From NCBI GenBank assembly GCA_014773175.1, contig VXCM01002037.1:62001-126000 (forward strand): a DNA stretch of 64,000 nt, in the 5' to 3' direction. A model generated the notes under the pieces. That model made no database searches. It worked only from the letters and a program-made list of their open reading frames with translations, and was not told the DNA's origin. Shown here piece by piece: positions 26,401 to 34,381 of this stretch. How positions within the stretch are numbered: position 1 is the stretch's first letter; the number at the start of each line of letters is the position of its first letter. The DNA is from Lucifuga dentata. Lineage: Eukaryota > Chordata > Actinopteri > Ophidiiformes > Bythitidae. A program made the position numbers and the translations under genes.

Positions 26401-29400
26401 CAGCCTTCGGCTCTGCACATGCCGATGGGAATGGGGGAGCTGAAGGAGCAGTGCATCGCCGACAGCAACGCCGACATGAGGCGCGCTGTGTACCTGTGCA
26501 CCGACGACGCCATGCGCCAGAGCGACCACGAAATGGGCAGCCACGACATTGACGGCCACACGTCGCAGGGCCAGATGATGGAGACGGACTACATAGTCAT
26601 GCCTCGTGCCTCTGCAGCACTGTCGGGGTCGGGCAACGTGCCTACGCTCCTGAAAGAGGACACCAAGATGAACATCACTATGGATACGCTGCCGCACGAG
26701 AGGCTGATGCATTACAAGATGAGCCCTGACTTCAACATCAGCCCGTCGGGCATGGACCACATGAATGTGAACCTGGAGCAGCAGTATCCCAGCGCTCCAG
26801 AGCAGATGCAAAACCTACCCTTCGAACCCCGCACGGCTGTTAAGAACTTCCTGGCCGAGATGGAGGAGAACGCAGGGCTTTCACGGAGCGAGACAGGATC
26901 TACAATATCCATGAGCTCCTTAGAGGTAAAAAAAAAAAAACTTGAGCGTGCAAACCGTATGTTTGGACCTGTTTGAATGTTGGTTAGAAATTGATGAGTT
27001 CCTGTTTTATTTTTACAGAGGCGGAAGTCACGATATTCTGATCTGGACTTTGAGGTATGTTAGCTGTTTTTTTTGGGTTTTTTTTTTGTACGTTTATGCA
27101 TTTAGCTTCTTTACTCAAAGAAAAGCCTTTTTTTGCAGTTTTGTTTGTCATTTGATTTACTAGTACTTGACTTGTGCCTCTTAAGCTTATTGGAGTTACT
27201 CAGCCTTGACTGGAGATTTATTGACATGCTGTGTGGTTAAAGGGAAAGCAAGGCTGTCAACTGACAAACAGGCAGCACTTCTCATCTACACTTTGTCCTC
27301 CTCCATCTCCTACATCCATTAGCTGTATGTTAATTTCCAAAATGTATGCTTTTAATGTCATTTGCACATTTCACATCTGATTTTTACCACTGGTACCACA
27401 GTGATTATATTGGCTTGGAAACACATAATCAACACCCNCCACCCCTTTTTGAAAGGTTTCAGCATTTCCTTTGCGTTGTTATATCAGGCTTTACTGTTTA
27501 TATGTACAATGCTTCCAAACTAAAGGAAACAGGTAAAATGTCATATTCCGACAGCTGATGTGAGGCGCCTTTTTTTAAAATATTAAAATCTTAACATAAT
27601 GTGATGCGATATCTCATATGTCAACAGAGCTTAAAATGAGCTCAAATTGTCATGAAAGAAAGGATTTATGCAGATACTTCAGAAAAATAAATTAAGTCAG
27701 GTCGTTCCCATCCAATCGACCCAACTGAAAATGTTACGCTAACGTTTCCTTTATTTTGGTGGTAGCTTGTACGTATGCAGAGACGAGCAGATTTGTTTCA
27801 AACCTGGCCTATAAGCAAACTACGCTGACACTCAGAAATGAACAGAGTTGGAGGGGGTGGAGAGGAAGATGCATTTCCATTATTGGCTGTCAATACCAAA
27901 GCAAAAACCCTTGCCATTGCAGAAAGTCATGCACACCAGGAAAAGACACATGGAGCTGTTCCAGGAACTGAATCAGAAATTTCAAACCCTGGACCGATTT
28001 CGAGACATACCAAATATGGGCAGCATGGTGAGTAACAGGAAACCAGGGGGGTGACTGTCAGCCAATTAAAGAGAGCAACATCCAAACACCCTATTTAGTC
28101 ATCCAGCGCCAGGATATATAGAATGTGTGACTGTGCAGAGCAGCAGTTTTGTAGCTAATGTATTCATCTAGAAGCGAACCCTCCTAGTTTTACCTAGCAG
28201 GCTTGCCAGTGAATGTTGTGGGAGGGGGGGGANGGGGGGGGATGGTGGGAGGGTGGGAGCTGCCCCTTAAAAGCACTGAAGCATTTTTGTCCACGAGGCC
28301 AGTTTGAGGGAAGAAAGACCTTTGGTAGCTTCAGTAGAGTGCATCCATTCCAATGCAAGGCCATGAATGCACTTTTATTTACATGCACATTTATCTACTT
28401 AGCAACCCCATCATTTTTTTCCATTAATGCATGGCAGATTATTTAATCGATCACATCTGTACAAATATTATCTTAATGGACCATACCGACTATTTTGCAT
28501 GTTTGAGCCTAATATATTCAATTTTCATACATGTAACGTTACTGACAATCATTTCCCAAAGCATACTACTGGAACGGTGAATTTAAAAAAAAAAAGTTCC
28601 TACCTTCTAGATCGCCATTGGTTTCAGTTCATTCTGGTACACTATTAAAATCAAGATGTTGGTACTTGAAATGTTCTGGGACAGATAATCCATCATCAGC
28701 ACCACTAGGAAGCATTTTTAGATCACTCTGTGCTTTTTATTGCACTTAAATGCTAAAATTACATAACTTTTCAAAAAAAAAAAAAAAAAATNAAAAAAAA
28801 AAAAAAAAAACTGAATACACGTCTTGTTCATGATGATGGATTACCTGTCCCAAGAACATTTCAAGTACAGTACCAACAAGTTGATTTTAATATCATACCA
28901 GAATGAACTGAAACCAATAGCAGTCTGGAAGGTAGGAAAATAATTCTTTAAATCACCGTTCCAGTAGTATGATTTGGGAAATGATTGTCAGTAACGTTAC
29001 GTGTATAAAAATGGAATATATTAGGCTCAAACATGCAAAATGGCCGGTATGGTCCTTTAAGTTTGGTATTCTCTTATTGTAAGTGTCCCGGGGTCTCGGA
29101 TTATTACGAATTCTTACATGGCACCTGATATATAGCAAAGAGGTTATGTGAGATATATGACATTTTTTTTTTTTTTTTTNTTTTTTTTTTTTTTTTAATA
29201 TATATTCCTTCTAAAATTTCAAATAGAAATAGATGATGTCGGTGACGCAGCATCTCTTTTTTGGCTGCTTGCAATTCTTTTCGCTCATATTTCAATCACC
29301 CTGCAGCACAATGTGATTTGTGGCTTGTTGCTTAGTTACCACCGTGAGTTCTTTTGTATAGGAAATGATAACTACATTCTCANCCCCCCCCCACCCAAAT

Positions 29401-30017
29401 GAAGCTACTGCAGAGCTGCCTGCAGACATTAGTATCCATTTTATATTCCCTGACTGGGAGCAGCTTCTCTCCCTTATTTGCGTCGAGTCTTCGGGACCAT
29501 CAATGAGAGTTCATTTAGATGAATGGTTTCCAGATAAAGCCCATGTAGTGCAGGCTTTCCAAGCTCAGAGAAAACACGATTCTTCTGCGACTTCACGTTA
29601 ATAGTACAAGCATGTTCGCATTTAATACACCGCCATTATCTTTTATTTGATGCTTTCCCCCAGCATTAATCCATTATTTTCAATTAGCTATAGGCAAGGA
29701 GTCACATAATGCATTTTTTTTCTTCCAAATGATTGCCTTTACAAAAAAAGTCCTGTTTTTTTTTCTCAAAAAAGAGTTTCACTGTACAAAGATGTCATGC
29801 CACTAATATCNCCCCGCCATGTTCGCAGGACAAGGCAATGCCAAACAAGAACCCATGGGAGAGCTACAATCCAGCCTGTGAGTACCAGAATTACGCCACT
29901 ATGAATGTACTAGAATCTAACACCAAGGACTCGCTGGAGATGACGGCTGCAGAGTGGGAAAAGTGTGTCAACTTACCCTTAGACGTCCAGGAGGGAGACT
30001 TCCAAACAGAGGTCTAG
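3988..30017 (+). CDS. adgrb3: adgrb3 (bai3) adhesion GPCR B3, 3' 15 coding exons (gene-level span, partial)
   Basis: Gene-level entry; exons are listed separately. The joined exons (3988-4114, 5081-5184, 5347-5449, 16223-16373, 18018-18087, 18519-18585, 22041-22126, 22487-22585, 23464-23635, 23940-24035, 24809-24848, 26249-26925, 27019-27054, 27923-28027, 29829-30017) give 2122 coding bases in consistent phase, about 706 residues plus stop. The product follows vertebrate BAI3 from the GPS, through seven membrane helices, to the terminal QTEV. BAI3 is a synaptic plasma-membrane receptor known to bind C1q-like proteins through its extracellular part and ELMO/DOCK Rac activators through its tail. 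The N-terminal half lies upstream of the window. BAI1 and BAI2 are the alternatives, but ICL3, the tail and QTEV fit BAI3 as I recall it, and lmbrd1 next door agrees. Confidence 0.96.
4115..5080 (+). other. adgrb3: adgrb3 intron between GPS and TM1 exons
   Basis: Bounded by donor gtaagt and acceptor ctccacag. Contains a short CA-rich stretch near 4532-4552 and a poly-A run with an N (4902-4937). No other feature seen. Confidence 0.8.
5081..5184 (+). CDS. adgrb3: adgrb3 exon: TM1
   Basis: Acceptor ctccacag before 5081 and donor gtatca at 5185. The exon opens in phase 0 with T-M-E-Y-S-G-V-P-S and encodes the first membrane helix ([20 protein letters not shown] and on to AVLW). It ends two bases into the arginine codon that the next exon completes. 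The helix matches BAI-family TM1 as I know it. Length is 104 bases. Confidence 0.95.
5347..5449 (+). CDS. adgrb3: adgrb3 exon: ICL1 and TM2
   Basis: Acceptor after a T-rich tract (tttttttag, 5338-5346) and donor gtaagt from 5450. The exon encodes Y-I-R-S-E-R-S of the first cytoplasmic loop, then TM2 ([20 protein letters not shown]), and ends QTQTHNV at a codon boundary. The next residues (GVCIMTTA) come from the exon 10.8 kb downstream. Mammalian BAI3 has K-S/G-I-C-T here, so the V-G-V-C-I reading is a modest divergence with conserved length. Confidence 0.94.
7231..7266 (+). repeat. (TTTA)n microsatellite
   Basis: Tandem TTTA units, about eight or nine, within the long adgrb3 intron. Confidence 0.9.
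12385..12580 (+). pseudogene. LINE reverse-transcriptase relic (L1/Tx1-like)
   Basis: The plus-strand frame gives [20 protein letters not shown]. This resembles the catalytic Y/F-A-D-D motif of L1-type reverse transcriptase with the following L-L-Y-x-T segment; the alanine before D-D is replaced by valine. Further on it reads [17 protein letters not shown], similar to the next conserved block. Stops and indels surround it. It may extend back to about 11.8 kb, where composition is similar but no motif is clear. Clade assignment is inference. Confidence 0.4.
13455..13625 (-). repeat. Dispersed fish repeat fragment (GTGAAACGTCTTC type)
   Basis: Contains cctgaagacgtttcactgcc, caagtagcttcttgagttga and agtcacatgactggaggtgc. 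This trio of motifs recurs widely in fish genomes next to retroelement tails, possibly Penelope-like. Recognition is from memory of those motifs; no coding sequence survives here. Confidence 0.35.
14397..14460 (+). repeat. (CT)n microsatellite
   Basis: About 30 CT units with one CG interruption. Confidence 0.95.
16223..16373 (+). CDS. adgrb3: adgrb3 exon: ECL1 and TM3
   Basis: Acceptor gaccaacag ends at 16222 and donor gtaagc starts at 16374. The exon encodes [20 protein letters not shown], then [15 protein letters not shown] and a basic second cytoplasmic loop ([14 protein letters not shown]), ending one base into a glycine codon. The cysteine near the start should pair with the second extracellular loop cysteine, the usual class B/adhesion TM3 disulfide. 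Confidence 0.96.
16374..18017 (+). other. adgrb3: adgrb3 intron (TM3 to TM4 exons)
   Basis: Bounded by donor gtaagc and acceptor ttttacag. Mostly AT-rich, with a locally CpG-rich patch at 17290-17575 discussed under findings. No exon or repeat family recognised. Confidence 0.8.
18018..18087 (+). CDS. adgrb3: adgrb3 exon: TM4
   Basis: Acceptor cttttacag ends at 18017 and donor gtaagt starts at 18088. The frame gives [20 protein letters not shown] then P-M and a split tyrosine codon. The first bases complete the glycine of GWG. The next exon supplies Y-C-W-L-S-L, so the second extracellular loop is intact. Seventy bases. Confidence 0.94.
18519..18585 (+). CDS. adgrb3: adgrb3 exon: ECL2 and start of TM5
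   Basis: The acceptor is cccccacag, ending at 18518, and the donor is gtacgt at 18586. The exon completes tyrosine and encodes [16 protein letters not shown] then AAAVVL, ending in phase 0. C-W is the conserved ECL2 pair. The polypyrimidine tract is almost pure C and contains a single N at 18505, which is unusual but outside the exon. Confidence 0.94.
18837..19416 (-). mobile_element. T2/Kolobok-like MITE, subfamily B, copy 2
   Basis: Starts TTAAAGGACCTTGCTGG and ends GGATATGATCCTTTAA. The terminal repeats have the B-type TATATAATCCACATATGTG segment. The core is in minus orientation, with ccttccaggctgacgttgg near the left end. About 580 bp. It lies in the adgrb3 intron between the TM5 exons. 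Confidence 0.82.
19928..19960 (+). repeat. (TG)n microsatellite
   Basis: About 16 TG units with one TATG interruption, intronic. Confidence 0.95.
21235..21836 (+). mobile_element. T2/Kolobok-like MITE, subfamily A, copy 3
   Basis: TTAAAGGACCATACCATCC at the left, GGTGGTATGGTCCTTTAA at the right, TTAA at both ends. Plus orientation, about 602 bp. The left repeat carries a small duplication (catgcattacatacatttca). Confidence 0.87.
22041..22126 (+). CDS. adgrb3: adgrb3 exon: rest of TM5 and start of ICL3
   Basis: Acceptor cctgatag ends at 22040 and donor gtatga starts at 22127. The exon encodes [20 protein letters not shown] then DKKLKHRAG, ending two bases into the glycine codon. The basic KKLKHR stretch begins the long third cytoplasmic loop typical of BAI receptors. 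Confidence 0.95.
22212..22250. repeat. Poly-T run with one N
   Basis: Thirty-eight bases of T with a single N at 22229, an assembly gap within a homopolymer. Equivalent A/T runs with an N occur at 3945, 4919, 10239, 13241, 28792, 29180, 30969, 37317, 43106, 43357, 50964, 56996, 60552 and 61380. Confidence 0.9.
22487..22585 (+). CDS. adgrb3: adgrb3 exon: ICL3
   Basis: Acceptor tctcgcag ends at 22486 and donor gtaagt starts at 22586. The product is [20 protein letters not shown] followed by [12 protein letters not shown] and a split methionine. This Ser/Thr-rich loop with C-A-K-C is a BAI-family hallmark and matches BAI3 closely. A subfamily-B MITE begins only 76 bases after the donor. Confidence 0.95.
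22661..23242 (-). mobile_element. T2/Kolobok-like MITE, subfamily B, copy 4
   Basis: Starts TTAAAGGACCATACCGCC and ends CAATATGGTCCTTTAA. B-type ends (tatatacaatctgtatacat). Minus orientation. About 582 bp, filling most of the 878-base intron between the ICL3 and TM6/7 exons. Confidence 0.86.
23464..23635 (+). CDS. adgrb3: adgrb3 exon: TM6 and TM7
   Basis: Acceptor gcctctcttag ends at 23463 and donor gtagag starts at 23636. The exon encodes [29 protein letters not shown], then TM7 ([20 protein letters not shown]) and VHCVLRRE, ending at a codon boundary. The helices and the short extracellular loop between them are complete. Reading the same bases on the minus strand gives open frames that are shadows. 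Confidence 0.96.
23940..24035 (+). CDS. adgrb3: adgrb3 exon: proximal cytoplasmic tail
   Basis: Acceptor ctgtcttcag ends at 23939 and donor gtagat starts at 24036. The 32 codons encode [20 protein letters not shown] then [12 protein letters not shown]. Cysteines in FRCRLRNC are possible palmitoylation sites just below TM7 (inference). Both ends are phase 0. Confidence 0.95.
24036..24808 (+). other. adgrb3: adgrb3 intron in the proximal tail
   Basis: No element recognised. A T14 run at 24653-24666 is the only low-complexity feature. A short minus-strand open frame at 24337-24519 has no recognisable product. Confidence 0.75.
24809..24848 (+). CDS. adgrb3: adgrb3 small exon (40 nt)
   Basis: Acceptor gcctacag ends at 24808 and donor gtaagg starts at 24849. 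The 40 bases encode [13 protein letters not shown] plus one base. The peptide matches the BAI3 tail, and phase joins both neighbours (phase 0 in, phase 1 out). Skipping it would shift the frame, so it should be constitutive. Confidence 0.93.
24849..26248 (+). other. adgrb3: adgrb3 intron before the large tail exon
   Basis: Contains a three-unit telomere-like repeat (25244-25262) and an A-rich patch (25425-25459). No gene or mobile element seen. Confidence 0.8.
25244..25262 (+). repeat. Interstitial telomere-like repeat, (GGGTTA)3
   Basis: GGGTTAGGGTTAGGGTTAG: three vertebrate telomere units in an intron. The flanks show no sign of a chromosome fusion. Confidence 0.9.
26249..26925 (+). CDS. 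adgrb3: adgrb3 large tail exon
   Basis: Acceptor gccctgcag ends at 26248 and donor gtaaaa starts at 26926. The 677 bases encode a 225-residue cytoplasmic segment. It starts [20 protein letters not shown] and includes [54 protein letters not shown] and [17 protein letters not shown]. The ends match mammalian BAI3. The middle (roughly residues 70-125) is divergent, with His/Ser/Gln-rich fish sequence. The exon is more G+C-rich than its surroundings. A 196-codon open frame on the opposite strand (26221-26811) is a by-product of this composition, not a gene. Confidence 0.96.
27019..27054 (+). CDS. adgrb3: adgrb3 36-nt microexon
   Basis: Acceptor tttttacag ends at 27018 and donor gtatgt starts at 27055. 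It encodes exactly 12 residues, [12 protein letters not shown], which mammalian BAI proteins also carry at this point. It is phase 0 at both ends, so it can be included or skipped without a frameshift. It lies just before the RKR-containing ELMO-binding segment. Confidence 0.93.
27055..27922 (+). other. adgrb3: adgrb3 intron after the microexon
   Basis: T-rich beginning (27065-27090), an N in a C-rich patch at 27438, otherwise unremarkable AT-rich sequence. Confidence 0.75.
27923..28027 (+). CDS. adgrb3: adgrb3 exon: ELMO-binding segment
   Basis: Acceptor gccattgcag ends at 27922 and donor gtgagt starts at 28028. The 35 codons encode [20 protein letters not shown] then [15 protein letters not shown]. 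The RKR triplet with the following helix is the region through which BAI receptors are known to bind ELMO and so activate DOCK180/Rac. The sequence is essentially identical to mammalian BAI3 as I recall it. Confidence 0.95.
28028..29828 (+). other. adgrb3: adgrb3 last intron
   Basis: Contains a G-rich stretch with an N (28219-28255), MITE copy 5, poly-T with N (29162-29196) and a C-rich N site (29383). Nothing else recognised. Confidence 0.8.
28473..29060. mobile_element. T2/Kolobok-like MITE, subfamily A, foldback copy 5
   Basis: Ends TTAATGGACCATACCGAC and GGTATGGTCCTTTAA. Unlike other copies, the left arm carries ctaccttctagatcgccatt and the right arm agcagtctggaaggtaggaa. Both ends therefore come from the same side of the core, and the inverted repeat extends to roughly 230 bases. 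An A-run with an N (28792) lies near its centre. Confidence 0.8.
29829..30017 (+). CDS. adgrb3: adgrb3 last coding exon, PDZ ligand QTEV
   Basis: Acceptor atgttcgcag ends at 29828 and the stop TAG is at 30015-30017. The exon encodes [20 protein letters not shown] and ends [19 protein letters not shown] then TEV. The terminal Q-T-E-V is a class I PDZ ligand shared by BAI1-3, which recruits MAGUK/MAGI scaffolds at synapses. An N (29811) sits 18 bases before the exon, inside the branch/polypyrimidine region only. Confidence 0.96.
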   Translation, partial: DKAMPNKNPWESYNPACEYQNYATMNVLESNTKDSLEMTAAEWEKCVNLPLDVQEGDFQTEV

Positions 30018-30748
30018 AGGTGGAGAATGAGGAAAATGCAAACATGGGAAGGAGGAGAGCGGAACGTATTTTGCACTGAATAAAGCAACAGACTTTTCTA
30101 ACAGCCTTGGCAAACATATCTGGATATTACGAGCGTTGCGGGGACATTACGTGCCAATACAATATTAGGACTGAGGAGAGTGAGAGAGAGAGGGGCGGGA
30201 TGGGAAAAAGAAAAAAAGAGGAAAAAAAACCATCAGTGTTACTTTTGTATTCTCACTAGTGTACTTAGTGTGGGGCAGCCTGGTGTACAATATCTACCAT
30301 CATGTGTTTCAAATTATCTGTTGAGGAATTGGCTAAAAAAGGTAATATCTCTCTAGACAAAACCTCACAAAGCAAAATGACATGCCATGTCGTCCCAGCT
30401 TCATTGGGTCTAGTTTTGATTTCAGAAAACTGGGCCCGGGAGCACAATGTATATATTTATGCAGGTTTTTAAAAAGTTTATAACAGTCTGTTTGGCCATT
30501 ACTACACTTTTTACTTTATAATATAAAAACATGGGAGGCAAAGAGGATTTTTTCTTGTCACATTAAAAATGAATGTTTGTCAAGCTACATTCTTCATTGC
30601 TTTAAATGCAATAAAGATAATACTCACTTTTATATAAATAATATATTTCACAACTTTAATACTGCAGAATCTGCTTGAAGGATCCCGGAAAGCTCTCTCA
30701 TCTGCGGCTCTGTATAAAATATTTAAAAACAAAATGTTGTATGGTGTA

Positions 30749-30754
30749 AATAAA
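30749..30754 (+). terminator. adgrb3: AATAAA polyadenylation hexamer, adgrb3
   Basis: Canonical hexamer in the context gtaaataaacttttgt, followed within 30 bases by TTTTACTTGTG. It is one of four AATAAA sites after the stop. Choice among them is inference. Confidence 0.5.
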
Positions 30755-30862
30755 CTTTTGTCTACATATGTTTTACTTGTGCCAATTTATTTTAATGAGA
30801 AAAAAAATGCCAACCTGATCAAAAGTTATAGCGAAAAATGTTAACATTTGAAGAGGAATGTA

Positions 30863-30868
30863 AATAAA
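30863..30868 (+). terminator. adgrb3: AATAAA polyadenylation hexamer, adgrb3 (distal)
   Basis: Hexamer in gtaaataaaagagg, followed by GT-rich sequence (ggttgtgtcaagttt, then tgtggtttgttggttgtg) that could act as the downstream element. Alternative to the site at 30749. Confidence 0.45.
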
Positions 30869-31052
30869 AGAGGAAATATGTTCGTACTGCTTCAGAGGTT
30901 GTGTCAAGTTTATGTGGTTTGTTGGTTGTGAAGTTTATTATGCAAATTGATTTGTTTTTTTTTTTTTTNTTTTTTTTTTTTTGTTTTTTTTGGGGGGGCG
31001 GGGGTATTAGATTGGATGTGAAAACAACTAATCAGAATAACTAATCAGAATA

Positions 31053-31463
31053 TTAAAGGACCATAACCCTCATTTTGCATGTTTGAGCCGAATATATTCA
31101 ATTTGCATACATGTTACGTTACTGACAATCATTTCCCAAAGGATAAAACTGTATTTCAGCTTTCCTGATATTTTGTAAAAATCTCTTAATCTTTCAAAAT
31201 CAAATATTCAAGCGGTACACCTGAAATACACCTGAAAACCTGAATACACATCTTGTTGGTGATGATGGATTACCTATCCCAAGAACGTTTCAAGTATCAA
31301 CAAGTTGATTTTAATAGCCAATGGTGGTCTGGAAGGTAGGAAAAACATTTTTAATTAGCCGTTCCCAGTAGTATGCTTTGGGAAATGATTGTCAGTAACG
31401 TTACGTGTATGAAAATTGAATATATTAGGCTCAAACATGCAAATGGGTGGTATGGTCCTTTAA
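31053..31463 (+). mobile_element. T2/Kolobok-like MITE, subfamily A, copy 6 (internally deleted)
   Basis: TTAAAGGACCATAACCC to GGTATGGTCCTTTAA, TTAA at both ends, plus orientation. Only about 411 bp. The middle, from the gatacacc segment to the acctgaatacaca segment, is missing relative to full copies. It is the first repeat after the adgrb3 3' end. Confidence 0.85.
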
Positions 31464-31524
31464 GGAAAATTCAAGAAAAATGGCAATTACATTCAATAGT
31501 CCAACTAGCCAAATCTATAAAGCC

Positions 31525-31904
31525 CATACCTGTTAACACTGAGCTTTGAAAATATGAGAGATCGTCTGGGACACGACCCCCCCACCCCACCCCCCATGAC
31601 CCAGCCCAACTGATCTTACACTGTCATTAAAAGCAACTCATTACTCATTGCTAGCATGAAAGTATTATGTTTGTTTATTGCTCCCACTAGAAACTCTTTC
31701 AATCAACTTTGGTTCCACTTGGCTTCAGGTGTCCCCTGTATGTCCACCAGGAGGGGACTCCACATAATGACCGAAACAACTTGATCGGACCAATTACGAT
31801 TCTGTATAACTGTCAAAATACGGGAGATTTACGGGAGAAATTACCAAAGAGGGGGTGAAAATGCAAGAGAAACCCAGGAAAAACAGGAGTGTTGACGGGT
31901 ATGG
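31525..31904. mobile_element. hAT-like MITE with 7-bp target duplication
   Basis: Terminal inverted repeats CATACCTGTTAACACT at the left and AGTGTTGACGGGTATG at the right (14 of 16 match when inverted). It is flanked by direct TAAAGCC copies at 31518-31524 and 31905-31911. About 380 bp, no coding sequence. Target size and CATACCTGTCAACACT-type ends suggest a hAT-derived element common in fish. Superfamily is inference. Confidence 0.7.
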
Positions 31905-31911
31905 TAAAGCC

Positions 31912-32908
31912 TAGATTGGATTGTCCCAAATTACGCAATACCATGATCCTTCACACACCATCCCACAAATCCACCTGCATTCAACTTTTGAATTTGTTTG
32001 GCACCATTCAAATCGCTTTCGCAATTCCACACACGTGCTGTGGCTCCGGAAGGTTAATGGGATAAGATCGGTAAAGATTTTTCTTAGGAGGCCTTGAGCA
32101 GAGTAAAAAATCAGAGGGTCTCAGGGTTTTATGGTAAATCTTGTTTGTGCTCTCAGCCTGAGGTATGGCAGATGCTTCAGCTGTAAGAGCATCAGAGTGT
32201 GTGTGCGCCTCCTCTCTGGGAACCAGCAGTCCAGCTATCAAGATAAAGAAGATGAAGAAAGAGAGAATGCGGAGGAGGTGTTGCTCAGATCAGAGCAGCT
32301 GCAGCAAAAGATGGCGGGAAGAGGAAAAAAAAACGAGGCGGAGAATTGACAGACTTAAAAAATGCAGACTTCATTAAGCTCACATGAATGAGGAGTTTGG
32401 GCGTAATGTTGTTAGGCTGATTGGATGCAGGCTTCAGTCGAGACGTCTCAATCAGAATTTACAGTGCATTATAATGACGACTTCCAAATTTAATTAGGCT
32501 AATGATGTACGGCGTCGCCGTGCGTCGGAGGCTTTGGGAGAGCAAAGGTTCAAAGTGCTACCCTGTAATGCAGCGTAGGCTTTAAAGGCAGGATTATTAC
32601 ACTGATCTTCTCTTAAAAAAAAAAAAAAAAAAAAAAAGTGATCAATTAAAGGTTAAACCTACATGAAGGGGGTAATTCATTAAAAACAATCATATAATCT
32701 ACACTGCATCAGAGGTAAAAGCTGATGAAGATCCACCATGCTTTATACTGCTTCCTCTGGTACTAAATGTTCTACTAAAAATTCTACTAAAATCTCTTAT
32801 TTAATAGTTTTCCAATGAAATCACATGACATTTATACCTGCAGCACAGAAATTCATAATCATTGACCTCAGATGTCACACATGGAACTGTGATATTTGCT
32901 TCTCCAAT
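31912..32908. other. Intergenic stretch between adgrb3 and lmbrd1
   Basis: No gene recognised. Poly-A run at 32616-32637. The segment 32390-32540 is of mixed composition with a ttaattag homeodomain-like core and a CpG cluster (tacggcgtcgccgtgcgtcg). It could be a conserved regulatory element, but there is no direct evidence. Confidence 0.5.
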
Positions 32909-32975
32909 TTAAAGGATCATATCGGCGATTTGTGCATGTTTGTGCCCAATATATACAATCTGCATGTACTTACAA
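32909..32975. mobile_element. T2/Kolobok-like MITE, subfamily B, terminal fragment (copy 7)
   Basis: Only a left terminal repeat remains: TTAAAGGATCATATCGGC followed by B-type tatatacaatctgcatgtac. The core and right end are absent. Confidence 0.65.
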
Positions 32976-33798
32976 CAACGCTAAAAGATCCCGGTAACTG
33001 ATGTTTATGAATGAGAGAACATGGCTGTGTGACGATATTTACCATAACCAGCGTGTTAAATCTGGAGTTGCGTTTTGCGAATGACCTGCAGTAAGGAGTT
33101 GAGTCACCACAAACCATCAGAACAGCTTCAGTTCACTGATGGAGAGTGCCGTCTAAATATGGCAGTGGATCTGTCCAACTGTGTTAAGATCTGGTGACTG
33201 AAGGACTTAGAAAATGTGATGAGCTCTTATGGGAGATTTTGGACCGATATGTTAGAAATCATTCTCCACCGCCATCATTAAAACATTAAAGGTGTTCTAA
33301 CGGCTCATTACAAAGATGCTTCATGTGGTTTTTTCCTTTAATTAGTGTTTTGCCTGTGCTTTTAGAGGGAGGAAATGTTCATGTTGAAGTAAACATGCAC
33401 CTGTCTGGGTTACATGACAAGCATTTATTCAATTTATGCATTTTCAAATGGTCCTCCAGTGTGGTCTACTGAAGCTCAGGATTAAATGCCTTGCTCAGAG
33501 GAACGTAGTCATTAGTGTGCATTTATTATCTATTGTCAGAGGAAGCATATGTTTGGTAGATTTCATTTGGTATTTGTAAATTAATGGGAATTTAGATAGT
33601 GTTGATTTCATTTAATTTTCCTTTAGATCCCTCTCCAGGGCATGAGGAACAAAAAAACAAAAAAAAACAAAAAAAAAAAAAAAAAAAAAAAAAAACATAC
33701 ATATAAGCAACAACCAGCATGCAACCAAAGATACAAACCTAAACACTTTGCACTATAGCTTGGTTACAGTTAGAAATTAAAAGCTGCACAATATTTAC
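32976..33798. other. Intergenic stretch
   Basis: No gene or known element recognised. A poly-A stretch with C interruptions is at 33650-33695. Confidence 0.6.
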
Positions 33799-34381
33799 TT
33801 AAAGGACCATGCCATCCATTTTGCATGTTTGAGCCTAATATATTAAATTTTCATACATTACTGACAATCATTTCCCAAAGCATACTACTGGAATGGTGAA
33901 TTAAAAATGTTTTTCCTACCTTCCAGACCCACCACTGGTTTCAGTTCATTCTGGTATGCTATCAACTTGTTGATACTTGAAACGTTCTTGGGATAGGTAA
34001 TCCATCATCGCGAACAAGATGTGTGTATTCAGGTTTGTTTCGAAGTTACATAATTTTAGCGTTTAAGTGCAATAAAAAAGCAGAGAGTGAATGTATGTCT
34101 CCATTGTGGAATATAGTCCCAAAAGAAGACCTGCGTTTATGGAAAAATTTAAACGACCGTGACTTCATAAGGCTGCATAACTATTAGCAGGAGAAACATG
34201 GATTTTTAAGGTGGGTGTATCGCCTGAATATTTGATTTTGAAAGATTAAGAAGTTTTTCAAAATATCAGGAAAGCTGAAATACAATTTTATCCTTTGGGA
34301 AATGACCGTCAGTAACATTATGGGCATAAAAATTGAATATATTCGGCTCAAACATGCAAAATGTCCAGCATGGTCCTTTAG
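33799..34381 (-). mobile_element. T2/Kolobok-like MITE, subfamily A, copy 8
   Basis: TTAAAGGACCATGCCATCC at the left. At the right it reads GCATGGTCCTTTAG, so the right TTAA has decayed to TTAG. Minus orientation, about 583 bp. Confidence 0.85.

Larger units (their letters stand above)
30018..30890 (+). other. adgrb3: adgrb3 3' UTR (probable extent)
   Basis: AT-rich sequence following the stop with no further splice or coding signal. Candidate polyadenylation hexamers AATAAA occur at 30079, 30610, 30749 and 30863. The pair at 30749 and 30863, each followed by T-rich or GT-rich sequence, are the most likely main ends. The end coordinate is inferred. A T/G homopolymer with an N begins near 30956, beyond the probable end. 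Confidence 0.6.

Noticed and set aside
26221..26811. 196-codon open frame on the minus strand
   Set aside because: It is the reverse strand of the large adgrb3 tail exon, whose G+C-rich codons keep the opposite frame open. It resembles no known protein and lacks splice or promoter support.
26355..26912. Two further minus-strand frames over the same exon
   Set aside because: Shadows of the adgrb3 exon in other frames.
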